From the NCBI GenBank assembly GCA_019415425.1, contig DXZF01000023.1, positions 1 through 6,230 on the forward strand: a DNA stretch of 6,230 bases, in the 5' to 3' direction. This stretch comes from Bacillota bacterium (GTDB lineage Bacteria; Bacillota; Clostridia; Christensenellales; QAND01). Shown piece after piece: positions 1-5,259 of the stretch (within the stretch, counting starts at the first letter, position 1; every line of letters starts with the position of its first letter). The notes under the pieces were generated by a model that had not been told where the DNA came from, did not search any database, and was given only the letters and a program-made list of their open reading frames with translations. A program made the translations under genes and the position numbers.

Positions 1-1230
1 GCCCAGCTCAATGCCTTTGCTGCCGTGGCGGTGGAGCATCTGACGCAAACGCGCTATACCAGCACCCAGGGGGCGGATTCGTACACCATCTCGGTGCCGG
101 CCGGCTATTATCTCTTGATGGATGTGGGAGAGGACGCGACGGCGGACGGCACGACCAACTACATGGTGCAGGTGCTCGGCAACGTCACCATGACGCCCAA
201 GAGCGATGCGATCACCTCTTACAAAAAGGTGGCGGACTGGAACGACTCAGAGGAATACGCGATGGCCAATGAAGAACGTTGGGAATGGCAGGATTCCGCC
301 GACCACGATATCGGCGACCACGTCTCTTTTCAGCTGGTGGCCATCCTGCCCGCAAACCTGCTGGATTATGCAACCTACGAGCTGGTCTTTCACGATCAGC
401 AGAGCGCAGGCTTCACCTTTGACGACAATGTGGAAGTGCAGCTCAGCACGGACGGGGGCGCGCACTATACGCCGCTGGATCACTCCCAGTACACGGTTGC
501 GACGGATACGGCGGACGGCTGCACCTTTGAAGTCGCGTTTGCGGATGTGACGCAGATCCCCGGCGTGGCCGGCGGAGCGTATCTCAAGGTCGTGTATACC
601 GCTACGCTCAATCAGAGCGCAGACCACGGCAGGCCCGGCAACCCCAACACCATGCACGTGTCGTATCACAACGGGCAGGGCGCCGGCAGGACCCCGGACG
701 ACACGGTCGTCGTGTTTACGTACAAAACCGTGATCGACAAAGTGGACGGGGAGGGCAGCGCGCTGACGGGCGCCGCCTTCCGGTTGGAAAAGTACGATGC
801 CCGGCAGCAGGACTGGGTTACGGTCGGCGAGTTTACGGTGGATGAAGAGAACCCGGTGTCCTCTTTCGCGTTCCCCGGCCTGGACGACGGGGACTACCGG
901 CTGGTTGAGACCGTGACCCCCAGCGGGTATAACAGCATCGATCCGATCGCGTTCACCGTGACGGCGATGCACGACATTCTTTCGGACGATCCCACGCTTA
1001 CGGCGCTGAGTGGCAATGCAGAAACCGGCGCGATGGAATTGCGCTTTACGGTCGACGAGACAGACGGCGCCCTGTGCGCAACCGTCGTCAATCAATCCGG
1101 AGCGACGCTGCCCGAGACCGGCGGCATCGGCACGACGGTGTTTTACGCACTGGGCGGTGCGCTGGTCGTCATTGCGGGCGTCTTGCTGGTGGTCAGAAGG
1201 CGTATGAGGGCCGAGGACAGGAGATCGTGA
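1..1230 (+). CDS. Backbone-type isopeptide-forming pilin, LPETG-anchored (5' partial)
   Basis: Structural pilus subunit, secreted and then linked covalently by sortase. The frame is open from base 1, so the gene starts upstream; the GTG at 25 lacks a ribosome binding site and is not a real start. Residues below count from that GTG. A segment ending NVTMTPKSD (52-61) resembles the end of a pilin N-terminal domain, and K59 may be the pilin-motif lysine. Next comes an isopeptide domain (about 65-230), with K67/K68, D124 and N209 or N216 as candidate bond residues. A SpaA/Cna_B domain (about 231-358) follows, with K239, E295 in the E-box YRLVETVTPSGY and N356. LPETG (362-366), a hydrophobic segment (about 370-390) and the tail RRRMR form a standard sorting signal. 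It is the first gene seen of a pilus operon and is followed after 28 nt by its class C sortase. The family call is firm; the backbone role is inferred from size, LPETG and gene order. Confidence 0.9.
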   Translation, partial: AQLNAFAAVAVEHLTQTRYTSTQGADSYTISVPAGYYLLMDVGEDATADGTTNYMVQVLGNVTMTPKSDAITSYKKVADWNDSEEYAMANEERWEWQDSADHDIGDHVSFQLVAILPANLLDYATYELVFHDQQSAGFTFDDNVEVQLSTDGGAHYTPLDHSQYTVATDTADGCTFEVAFADVTQIPGVAGGAYLKVVYTATLNQSADHGRPGNPNTMHVSYHNGQGAGRTPDDTVVVFTYKTVIDKVDGEGSALTGAAFRLEKYDARQQDWVTVGEFTVDEENPVSSFAFPGLDDGDYRLVETVTPSGYNSIDPIAFTVTAMHDILSDDPTLTALSGNAETGAMELRFTVDETDGALCATVVNQSGATLPETGGIGTTVFYALGGALVVIAGVLLVVRRRMRAEDRRS

Positions 1231-1243
1231 ACGATCTGTGGAC

Positions 1244-1250
1244 GGGAGGA
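1244..1250 (+). promoter_or_regulatory. Ribosome binding site of the class C sortase
   Basis: GGGAGGA lies 8 nt before the GTG at 1259. It favours that start over the in-frame GTG at 1238, which is upstream of the site and has no comparable signal. Confidence 0.7.
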
Positions 1251-1258
1251 TTTGGGGC

Positions 1259-2101
1259 GTGAAGCGTGAGCGGAGCCGAAAGCGCGCGGGCGCTTCCCTC
1301 GCACTGGCACTGCTCCTGCTGGCCGGACTGTCGTTGCTGCTCTATCCCGCCGTGAGCAACTACTGGAATTCCCGCCATCAGTCGCGCCTGATCGCATCGT
1401 ATACCGAACGCATCGCAGCGCTGGACGACGGCGCGTACGCGGCCATGTATGCACAGGCGCAGGCTTACAACGCCGCTTTGCCGCAGGACGCCTCGCGCTT
1501 TCAGCCAAGTGAAGAGGATAGGGCCACATACGCGGGGCTGTTGAACGCATCGGGTACGGGCATCATGGGCATCGTCGAAATCCCCAGCATCGGCGTACAA
1601 CTGCCCATCTACCATGGCACCGACGGCGAAGTGTTGCAGATTGCCATCGGCCATATACAGGGCTCTTCGCTGCCGGTGGGCGGGGCGGGCACACACTGCG
1701 TGATCTCCGGCCACCGGGGGCTGCCCTCCGCAAAGCTGTTTACGGACCTGGATCAGTTGGCACTGGGGGACGTGTTCCTGCTGCACGTACTGGATCAGAC
1801 GCTCACCTATGAGGTGGACCAGATTCGCATCGTGGAGCCGCAGGACGTGTCGTTGTTGGCGATCGAAGCGGGCGAGGATCTGTGCACGCTTTTGACCTGT
1901 ACCCCCTATGGGGTCAATACCCATCGCCTGCTGGTGCGGGGGCATCGCGTTGCAAATGGGGCGGAAGCGGTGTCTGCCCACGTCACGGCGGACGCCGTGC
2001 AGATAGACCCCAAGCTGGTGGCGCCGGTTCTGGCGGCGCCCATCCTGCTGATCTTGCTGCTGTGGGCGATGTGCAAACCCGTTCGCAGGCGAGAATCCTA
2101 A
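1259..2101 (+). CDS. Class C (pilin-polymerising) sortase
   Basis: Membrane transpeptidase that cleaves the pilin sorting signal between Thr and Gly and joins the Thr to a lysine of the next pilin. The start chosen is GTG 1259 because of GGGAGGA at 1244-1250; this gives 280 residues, normal for class C. It shows the class C layout: a basic N-terminus (KRERSRKR), a membrane segment at about 12-31, the extracellular catalytic barrel, and a second membrane segment at about 253-272 with a basic tail. Catalytic residues are H152 (ISGHRGLP), C214 (LLTCTPYG) and R223 (NTHRLLVRG). The block GIMGIVEIPSIGVQLPIYHGT is typical of the class. The usual DPF/DPW lid motif is not obvious; the region reads DASRFQPSEED. 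Its position between two pilin genes suggests it polymerises both. The class is well supported; the exact substrate is inferred. Confidence 0.93.
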   Translation: MKRERSRKRAGASLALALLLLAGLSLLLYPAVSNYWNSRHQSRLIASYTERIAALDDGAYAAMYAQAQAYNAALPQDASRFQPSEEDRATYAGLLNASGTGIMGIVEIPSIGVQLPIYHGTDGEVLQIAIGHIQGSSLPVGGAGTHCVISGHRGLPSAKLFTDLDQLALGDVFLLHVLDQTLTYEVDQIRIVEPQDVSLLAIEAGEDLCTLLTCTPYGVNTHRLLVRGHRVANGAEAVSAHVTADAVQIDPKLVAPVLAAPILLILLLWAMCKPVRRRES

Positions 2102-2110
2102 TGATATAGA

Positions 2111-2119
2111 GAGGTGATC
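2111..2119 (+). promoter_or_regulatory. Strong ribosome binding site of the second pilin
   Basis: GAGGTGATC matches nine consecutive bases of the extended Shine-Dalgarno sequence and ends 5 nt before the ATG at 2125. It suggests high translation of this pilin, whose gene has only 23 nt between it and the preceding stop codon. Confidence 0.75.
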
Positions 2120-2124
2120 GAGAG

Positions 2125-3087
2125 ATGAAGGCGAACAGGTGCCGGCGGGCCATCGCGATGGTCCTGTTCCTCCTGTTGGCGTGCACAACCTGCATGACGC
2201 CCGTTGCCCTGGCCAGCGGAGTGGACGTACAGCGCCAGGCCACGCTCAGCGTGTATTTTGGCAAAGATGGCGCGGGCTTTGCCGATGTGCCGTTTGCCAT
2301 CTACTGCGTTGCCGACGTATCGGAATCCGGCCATTACACGCTGACAGGCGATTTTGCGGATTATCCCGTGACGCTACAGGGCCTGGACAGCGCGGGTTGG
2401 AGAGCGCTGGCGCAAACGCTGGACGCCTATGTGGCACGGGACGGTTTGCAGCCCCTGCAGGCGGGCAAGACCGGGGCGAACGGGCAGGTTGCCTTTTCCA
2501 CGCTGCAGGCCGGCCTGTATCTGGTCAGGGGCGAGAGCACCCGCCAGGGGGAGGAACGCCATACCCCGGAGCCGCTATTGGTAAGCCTGCCCGCACAGGC
2601 ACAGGCGGGCGCGTGGGACTACGACGTGTCGGTTTCCTGTAAATTTGACAGCGTCCCGGATACCGGTGCAACCGTGACGCGCAAGGTCATCAAGGTCTGG
2701 AAAAACGACGGGGAGGGAGCGGCACGCCCAGAGGAGATTTCCGTGCAACTGCTGGAAAACGGCGCGGTTGTGGAGACCGTGACGCTTGGTGAGCACAATC
2801 ACTGGGAATACACGTGGCAGGGCCTAAACGGCCATTCCACCTGGCAGGTCGTAGAAGAACAGACGCCAACGGGGTACTCGGTGTGTGTAGTGCGGGAGGG
2901 GACCACGTTTGTCTTGACCAATACCTACGCATCCGGCACTTTGCTGACCCCAACGCCCGTTCCGTCCAACATTCCGCAAACGGGAATGCTGTGGTGGCCG
3001 GTGCCGCTGCTCGCCTGTGCGGGCCTGCTGCTCCTGGTTGTGGGCTGCATCGTGCGGCGTGGGCACGGAGAACGGGATGGGCAGTAA
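2125..3087 (+). CDS. Cna_B-domain pilin subunit with IPQTG sorting signal
   Basis: Secreted pilus subunit of 320 residues, probably a minor or basal pilin. The ATG is supported by a strong Shine-Dalgarno sequence. The signal peptide is residues 1-30 (basic KANRCRR, hydrophobic 10-20, ALA before the likely cleavage). An N-terminal pilin domain (about 35-175) contains GLYLVRGE and ends in WDYDVSVSCKFD. This fits the pilin motif WxxxVxVxxK (W164, V168, V170, K173), but the usual Tyr-Pro before Lys is replaced by Ser-Cys. A Cna_B domain (about 185-268) has K190 in VIKVWKND, E244/E245 in the E-box-like VVEEQTPTGY and N266 in FVLTNTY, the pattern for an internal isopeptide bond. A short Thr/Pro spacer (TPTPVP) precedes IPQTG (283-287), a hydrophobic segment (about 290-309) and basic RRGHGER. 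It overlaps the next sortase gene. The pilin identity is firm; the minor role is inferred. Confidence 0.9.
   Translation: MKANRCRRAIAMVLFLLLACTTCMTPVALASGVDVQRQATLSVYFGKDGAGFADVPFAIYCVADVSESGHYTLTGDFADYPVTLQGLDSAGWRALAQTLDAYVARDGLQPLQAGKTGANGQVAFSTLQAGLYLVRGESTRQGEERHTPEPLLVSLPAQAQAGAWDYDVSVSCKFDSVPDTGATVTRKVIKVWKNDGEGAARPEEISVQLLENGAVVETVTLGEHNHWEYTWQGLNGHSTWQVVEEQTPTGYSVCVVREGTTFVLTNTYASGTLLTPTPVPSNIPQTGMLWWPVPLLACAGLLLLVVGCIVRRGHGERDGQ
3067..3070 (+). promoter_or_regulatory. Ribosome binding site of the second sortase
   Basis: GGAG lies 6 nt before the ATG at 3077, inside the 3' end of the pilin gene. It selects this ATG over the in-frame ATG at 3017, which would add a 20-residue Cys/Trp-rich leader ahead of the basic MGSKRGKRG start. 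Confidence 0.6.
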
Positions 3088-3718
3088 GCGGGGAAAAAGG
3101 GGCGCCGCGTGTCAAATAGGAGGGCTGCTGCTGTGCGCGGCCGCCCTCCTATTGGCCGGCTATAACCTGTTGGACGAACGCAGCGCTGCCAGGCGGGCCG
3201 ATGAGGCACTCGCTGCGCTGTCGTCACAAATCCCAAAGGTTTCCGCTGCGCCCGACGGGCAGTTGGGCGAGGCGGCGTTGCCTCGGTATGTGCTGGATCC
3301 CGAAATGCAGATGCCCACGGTGCGCATAGCGGGACGGGACTACGTCGGCATCCTGCAAATACCGTCCCTGCAAATTGTGCTGCCGGTGATCAGTCAGTGC
3401 AGCGATCCAAACTTGAAGATCGCGCCGTGCCGTTACAGCGGTACGGCGTATACCGGCCATCTCGTGCTGGCCGGGCACAATTACCGTACGCATTTTGGGA
3501 CAATCCGTCAGCTGGCAATCGGCGCACGGGTGGAATTGCGGGATGCACAGGGCAATTGCTTTTCCTATGAAGTGGTGCAGACAGAGGTGCTCAATCCCTC
3601 CGAGGTACAGGCGCTGTTGTGCGATGCGTGGGATCTATCCCTTTTCACCTGCACCTACGGCGGGGAGGCCCGCCTTGTCGTTCTATGCCGGGAAATTTTC
3701 CCCAATGGGATGACCTGA
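3077..3718 (+). CDS. Second sortase, short single-membrane-pass type
   Basis: Sortase-family cysteine transpeptidase of 213 residues from ATG 3077. The start overlaps the pilin stop by 11 nt, which implies translational coupling. The N-terminus is MGSKRGKRG followed by a membrane segment at about 12-30, then an extracellular catalytic domain from about residue 85 (YVGILQIPSLQIVLPV). Predicted catalytic residues are H134 (LVLAGHNYRTHFG), C192 (LFTCTYGG) and R199 (EARLVVLCRE). It has no C-terminal membrane segment and lacks the class C TCTPYG...HRLLVRG block, so it is not a second class C enzyme. It looks like the short clostridial sortases near class B/D, but I cannot assign the class firmly. 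It carries eight cysteines, several outside the active site. The likely role is anchoring of the finished pilus or processing of the IPQTG subunit, inferred from gene order. No good intrinsic terminator follows it. Confidence 0.88.
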   Translation: MGSKRGKRGAACQIGGLLLCAAALLLAGYNLLDERSAARRADEALAALSSQIPKVSAAPDGQLGEAALPRYVLDPEMQMPTVRIAGRDYVGILQIPSLQIVLPVISQCSDPNLKIAPCRYSGTAYTGHLVLAGHNYRTHFGTIRQLAIGARVELRDAQGNCFSYEVVQTEVLNPSEVQALLCDAWDLSLFTCTYGGEARLVVLCREIFPNGMT

Positions 3719-3822
3719 TGCGCAGGGGATGCGACGCGGCAGCGCGCGCAGTGGCAACGAGCGAAGTTTGCCGCGGGGTGCATGCGGCCCCAGCCATACG
3801 GCGATCAAGCGCGATAGTGGGT

Positions 3823-3855
3823 GGGCAGTATAGGCAAAGCATTTGCGATCTGCCC
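3823..3855. repeat. Imperfect inverted repeat overlapping the tRNA -35 region
   Basis: GGGCAG (3823-3828) pairs with CTGCCC (3850-3855), and inside it GCAAA (3834-3838) pairs with TTTGC (3842-3846) around a 3-nt loop. There is no T run after it, so it is not a normal intrinsic terminator. It covers the predicted -35 hexamer of the tRNA promoter. It may be the 3' end hairpin of the pilus operon transcript, a protein binding dyad, or chance. Confidence 0.35.
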
Positions 3856-3871
3856 GGTGCTGTGCTATAAT
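3843..3871 (+). promoter_or_regulatory. Sigma-A type promoter of the tRNA-Arg gene
   Basis: The -35 element TTGCGA (3843-3848) is 17 nt from a perfect -10 TATAAT (3866-3871), which is preceded by TGC, an extended -10. The tRNA begins 11 nt after the -10, so transcription should start close to its 5' end with a very short leader. Confidence 0.8.
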
Positions 3872-3882
3872 ACACCGTGCAT

Positions 3883-3959
3883 GTACCCGTAGCTCAGCTG
3901 GATAGAGCGTTGGACTCCGACTCCAAAGGCCACAGGTTCAAATCCTGCCGGGTACACCA
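3883..3959 (+). tRNA. tRNA-Arg (anticodon CCG), CCA encoded
   Basis: A complete 77-nt cloverleaf. The acceptor stem GTACCCG/CGGGTAC is perfectly paired. The D stem is GCTC/GAGC with loop AGCTGGATA, and the anticodon stem is TTGGA/TCCAA with loop CTCCGAC, so the anticodon CCG (3917-3919) reads the Arg codon CGG. The variable loop is AGGCC and the T loop is TTCAAAT. The outer pair of the T stem (A3932 with C at the other side) is a mismatch; the other four pairs are good. The discriminator is A and CCA is encoded (3957-3959). It has its own promoter and is followed 19 nt later by a strong terminator hairpin, so it is a single-gene unit. Confidence 0.97.
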
Positions 3960-3978
3960 GCGGCAAGTGGCCGCCTCC

Positions 3979-4016
3979 AATATCGCAATTCACTTGGGTG
4001 GATTGCGATATTTTTG
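3979..4016 (+). terminator. Intrinsic terminator of tRNA-Arg
   Basis: A 15-bp stem runs from AATATCGCAATTCAC (3979-3993) to GTGGATTGCGATATT (3998-4012), with one G-T pair and a TTGG tetraloop. A run of five T (4011-4015) follows. It lies 19 nt after the tRNA and should end that transcript. The stem is AT-rich at its base but long. Confidence 0.85.
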
Positions 4017-4076
4017 TTGCCCGAAATGGTGTGGCCAAATCGCAATGCGCTGCCCGCGGACGATGTCCGCCTCCAA

Positions 4077-4107
4077 GATCGCTTATTCGATGAGATAGGC
4101 GATTTTT
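4077..4107 (+). terminator. Second terminator-like hairpin of the tandem element
   Basis: GATCGCTTAT (4077-4086) pairs with ATAGGCGATT (4095-4104) over 10 bp, including two G-T pairs, with an 8-nt loop. The run of five T is at 4103-4107. It could act as a back-up terminator for read-through from the first, or be a structural repeat only. Confidence 0.55.
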
Positions 4108-4166
4108 GATTGCCTGAAGGGAAAGCGCCATCACGGCCGCCTGTGCCCGCGGCAAGCGGCCGCACC

Positions 4167-4200
4167 TGAATTTGCAAACGATCTGGTCGGTTTGCGGATT
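4167..4200 (+). other. Third hairpin of the tandem element, without T run
   Basis: GAATTTGCAAAC (4167-4178) pairs with GTTTGCGGATTT (4189-4200) over 12 bp, three of them G-T, with a 10-nt loop. The sequence after it is GGAGGAAGG, not a T run, so this copy is not an intrinsic terminator although its place in the unit is the same. Confidence 0.5.
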
Positions 4201-4232
4201 TGGAGGAAGGATCGTCCATCTCGGCCCCGGCA

Positions 4233-4251
4233 GATTTTCCCAGGGAAAATC
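4233..4251. repeat. Short perfect inverted repeat
   Basis: GATTTTCC (4233-4240) and GGAAAATC (4244-4251) are perfect inverted copies around CAG. The arm length and tight centre suit a dimeric regulator site better than a terminator, since no T run follows. The function is unknown. Confidence 0.4.
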
Positions 4252-4484
4252 CTACGGCAAAGGCGCTTGCTGCAGTTTTGTCGCGCTGAAACGGCATACA
4301 GTTTCATGCTTTGGGACACAAATGATTGGAAAGGGAGCGCTGTGCGGAACACAATCGCAAGCGTTTGCCACCGCTACGTTGTCCGTGCGTGTTGTGTCGT
4401 GGGGCGGTGTGCATGGCCGGCACGCGCACGAGCGAGAGCGCAAGGCAGGCAAAAGAGGCGCCAATTGCCTCCATTTGGCATTGA
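4252..4484. other. Non-coding spacer with no recognised gene
   Basis: I see no supported gene here on either strand: open frames lack ribosome binding sites and recognisable products. Two weak hairpins are present, TGAAAC/GTTTCA (4287-4306) and GCCAA/TTGGC (4460-4479), without T runs. The second lies just before the T-rich segment with the CATGTT repeats. The region may be a long leader or upstream regulatory region for the two-component genes. Confidence 0.5.
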
Positions 4485-4513
4485 TTTTCATGTTCTTTTC
4501 ATGTTTCCATGTT
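4485..4513 (+). promoter_or_regulatory. CATGTT direct repeats, likely response-regulator operator
   Basis: TTTTCATGTT occurs at 4485-4494 and again at 4496-4505, an 11-bp period or about one helical turn. A third CATGTT is at 4508-4513. OmpR-family regulators typically bind such head-to-tail repeats as dimers. The site is about 70 nt before the regulator gene, so autoregulation is likely. A weak -10-like TATACA (4518-4523) follows with no good -35, which fits an activated promoter where the repeats cover the -35 region. Binding by this regulator is inference. Confidence 0.5.
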
Positions 4514-4569
4514 ACCATATACACAGAGAAACAGCCCGCTGTATCGGCCCAATGGCATCCAACAGCACA

Positions 4570-4578
4570 GGGGGAGGA
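4570..4578 (+). promoter_or_regulatory. Ribosome binding site that selects a TTG start
   Basis: GGGGGAGGA ends 6 nt before the TTG at 4585. The nearby ATG at 4578 is in another frame. The TTG gives the expected OmpR-family N-terminus (RILVVEDEP). Confidence 0.8.
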
Positions 4579-4584
4579 TGGAAT

Positions 4585-5259
4585 TTGCGGATTCTCGTAG
4601 TGGAGGACGAACCAAAACTCAATGAATTGATTGTCAAACGGCTCAAGCAGGCGCATTACAGTGTGGATGCGTGTGAGGATGGCCTGGAGGCGCTGGACTA
4701 TTTGCGCGGCGCGGAATACGATGCCGTGGTGTTGGACATCATGTTGCCCGGCACGGACGGGCTTTCGGTCTTGCGCCAAATGCGTGCGCGGCAGGATCGT
4801 ACACCGGTGCTGCTGCTGACCGCACGCGACAGCGTGGAGGATCGGGTGCAGGGACTGGATACCGGCGCAGACGACTACCTGATCAAGCCCTTTGCCTTTG
4901 ACGAGCTGTTGGCGCGCATCCGCGTGCTGCTCCGCCGCAGCGCAGGGCACGTGAGCGATGTGTTCACGCTGTGCGACCTGACGGTGGATTGCAGCGCCCG
5001 TACGGTGACGCGTGCAGGCAAGCCGATTGCCCTGTCCACCAAGGAGTTTGCCGTGCTGGAGTACCTGATTCGCAACAGCGGCGTGGTGCTCTCGCGCGAG
5101 AAGATCAGCCATCACATCTGGAATTACGATTACGAGGGCGGCTCCAATGTGGTGGACGTGTACATCCGCTATTTGCGCAAAAAGATCGACGAGGGCTTTT
5201 CCCCCAAGCTGATTCAGACGGTGCGCGGCGTCGGCTATGTGCTGCGGGAAGAGGCATGA
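4585..5259 (+). CDS. OmpR-family two-component response regulator
   Basis: Cytoplasmic DNA-binding regulator of 224 residues, the normal length for the family, activated by phosphorylation from the histidine kinase encoded next. The receiver domain (about 2-113) shows the acidic pair E7/D8 (VVEDE), phospho-acceptor D51 (VVLDIMLPGTDG), T79 (LLLTARD) and K101 (LIKPFAFDELLARI). The winged-helix effector domain (about 125-222) contains LSTKEFAVLEYLIRNSG, the recognition-helix segment SNVVDVYIRYLRKKI and the terminal hairpin IQTVRGVGYVL. The start is TTG 4585, set by GGGGGAGGA; the frame stays open further upstream, but that stretch carries no family similarity. The stop overlaps the kinase start as ATGA. 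CATGTT direct repeats upstream are a candidate operator. The target genes are not known. The family and role are certain; a specific gene name is not justified. Confidence 0.96.
   Translation: MRILVVEDEPKLNELIVKRLKQAHYSVDACEDGLEALDYLRGAEYDAVVLDIMLPGTDGLSVLRQMRARQDRTPVLLLTARDSVEDRVQGLDTGADDYLIKPFAFDELLARIRVLLRRSAGHVSDVFTLCDLTVDCSARTVTRAGKPIALSTKEFAVLEYLIRNSGVVLSREKISHHIWNYDYEGGSNVVDVYIRYLRKKIDEGFSPKLIQTVRGVGYVLREEA

Larger units (their letters stand above)
3960..4200 (+). repeat. Three-copy diverged tandem element, two hairpins per unit
   Basis: Three units begin at 3960, 4056 and 4148 (spacing 96 and 92). Each starts with a small GC hairpin: GCGGC(aagtg)GCCGC, GCGGAC(gat)GTCCGC and GCGGC(aagcg)GCCGC. 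A short linker follows (CTCC in unit 1, CTCCAA in unit 2, ACCT in unit 3), then a second, longer hairpin with a different sequence in each unit: 3979-4012, 4077-4104 and 4167-4200. The tails of units 1 and 2 share TTTTTG, a TTGCC/GAA block and TGCCCGCGG just before the next unit. Stems differ between copies but pairing is kept, so the RNA structure seems to be conserved. The first unit's second hairpin serves as the tRNA terminator. I do not recognise the element as a known RNA family. Confidence 0.6.

Noticed and set aside
25..27. GTG as start of the first pilin
   Set aside because: The frame continues open to base 1, there is no ribosome binding site, and a pilin needs a signal peptide and N-terminal domain that are missing after this codon.
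247..1095. Long minus-strand open frames opposite the pilin, sortase, regulator and kinase genes (247-1095, 1193-2188, 4252-5115, 5619-6230)
   Set aside because: They mirror the codon structure of strong + strand genes in GC-rich DNA, have Arg/His/Gln-rich products without domains, and have no ribosome binding sites.
2173..2184. Lipobox-like LLAC in the signal peptide of the second pilin
   Set aside because: The protein has a full C-terminal sorting signal and an ALA cleavage site ten residues further on, so sortase anchoring is the better reading. The match lies in the hydrophobic core and is short.
3940..3959. tRNA 3' end as an integration site of a mobile element
   Set aside because: No second copy of the tRNA 3' end and no integrase gene are seen in the window.
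3960..4200. CRISPR array
   Set aside because: Only three units, with repeats that differ from copy to copy and contain hairpins of different sequence; there are no identical repeats, no unique spacers and no cas genes.
4192..4584. In-frame extension of the response regulator to the upstream side (131 extra codons)
   Set aside because: It has no family similarity, covers the palindrome and the CATGTT repeats, and a strong ribosome binding site marks TTG 4585.
4172..4600. 142-codon open frame on the + strand in the spacer
   Set aside because: No ribosome binding site, no recognisable product, low-complexity Arg/Gly/His-rich composition, and it runs into the regulator gene in another frame.
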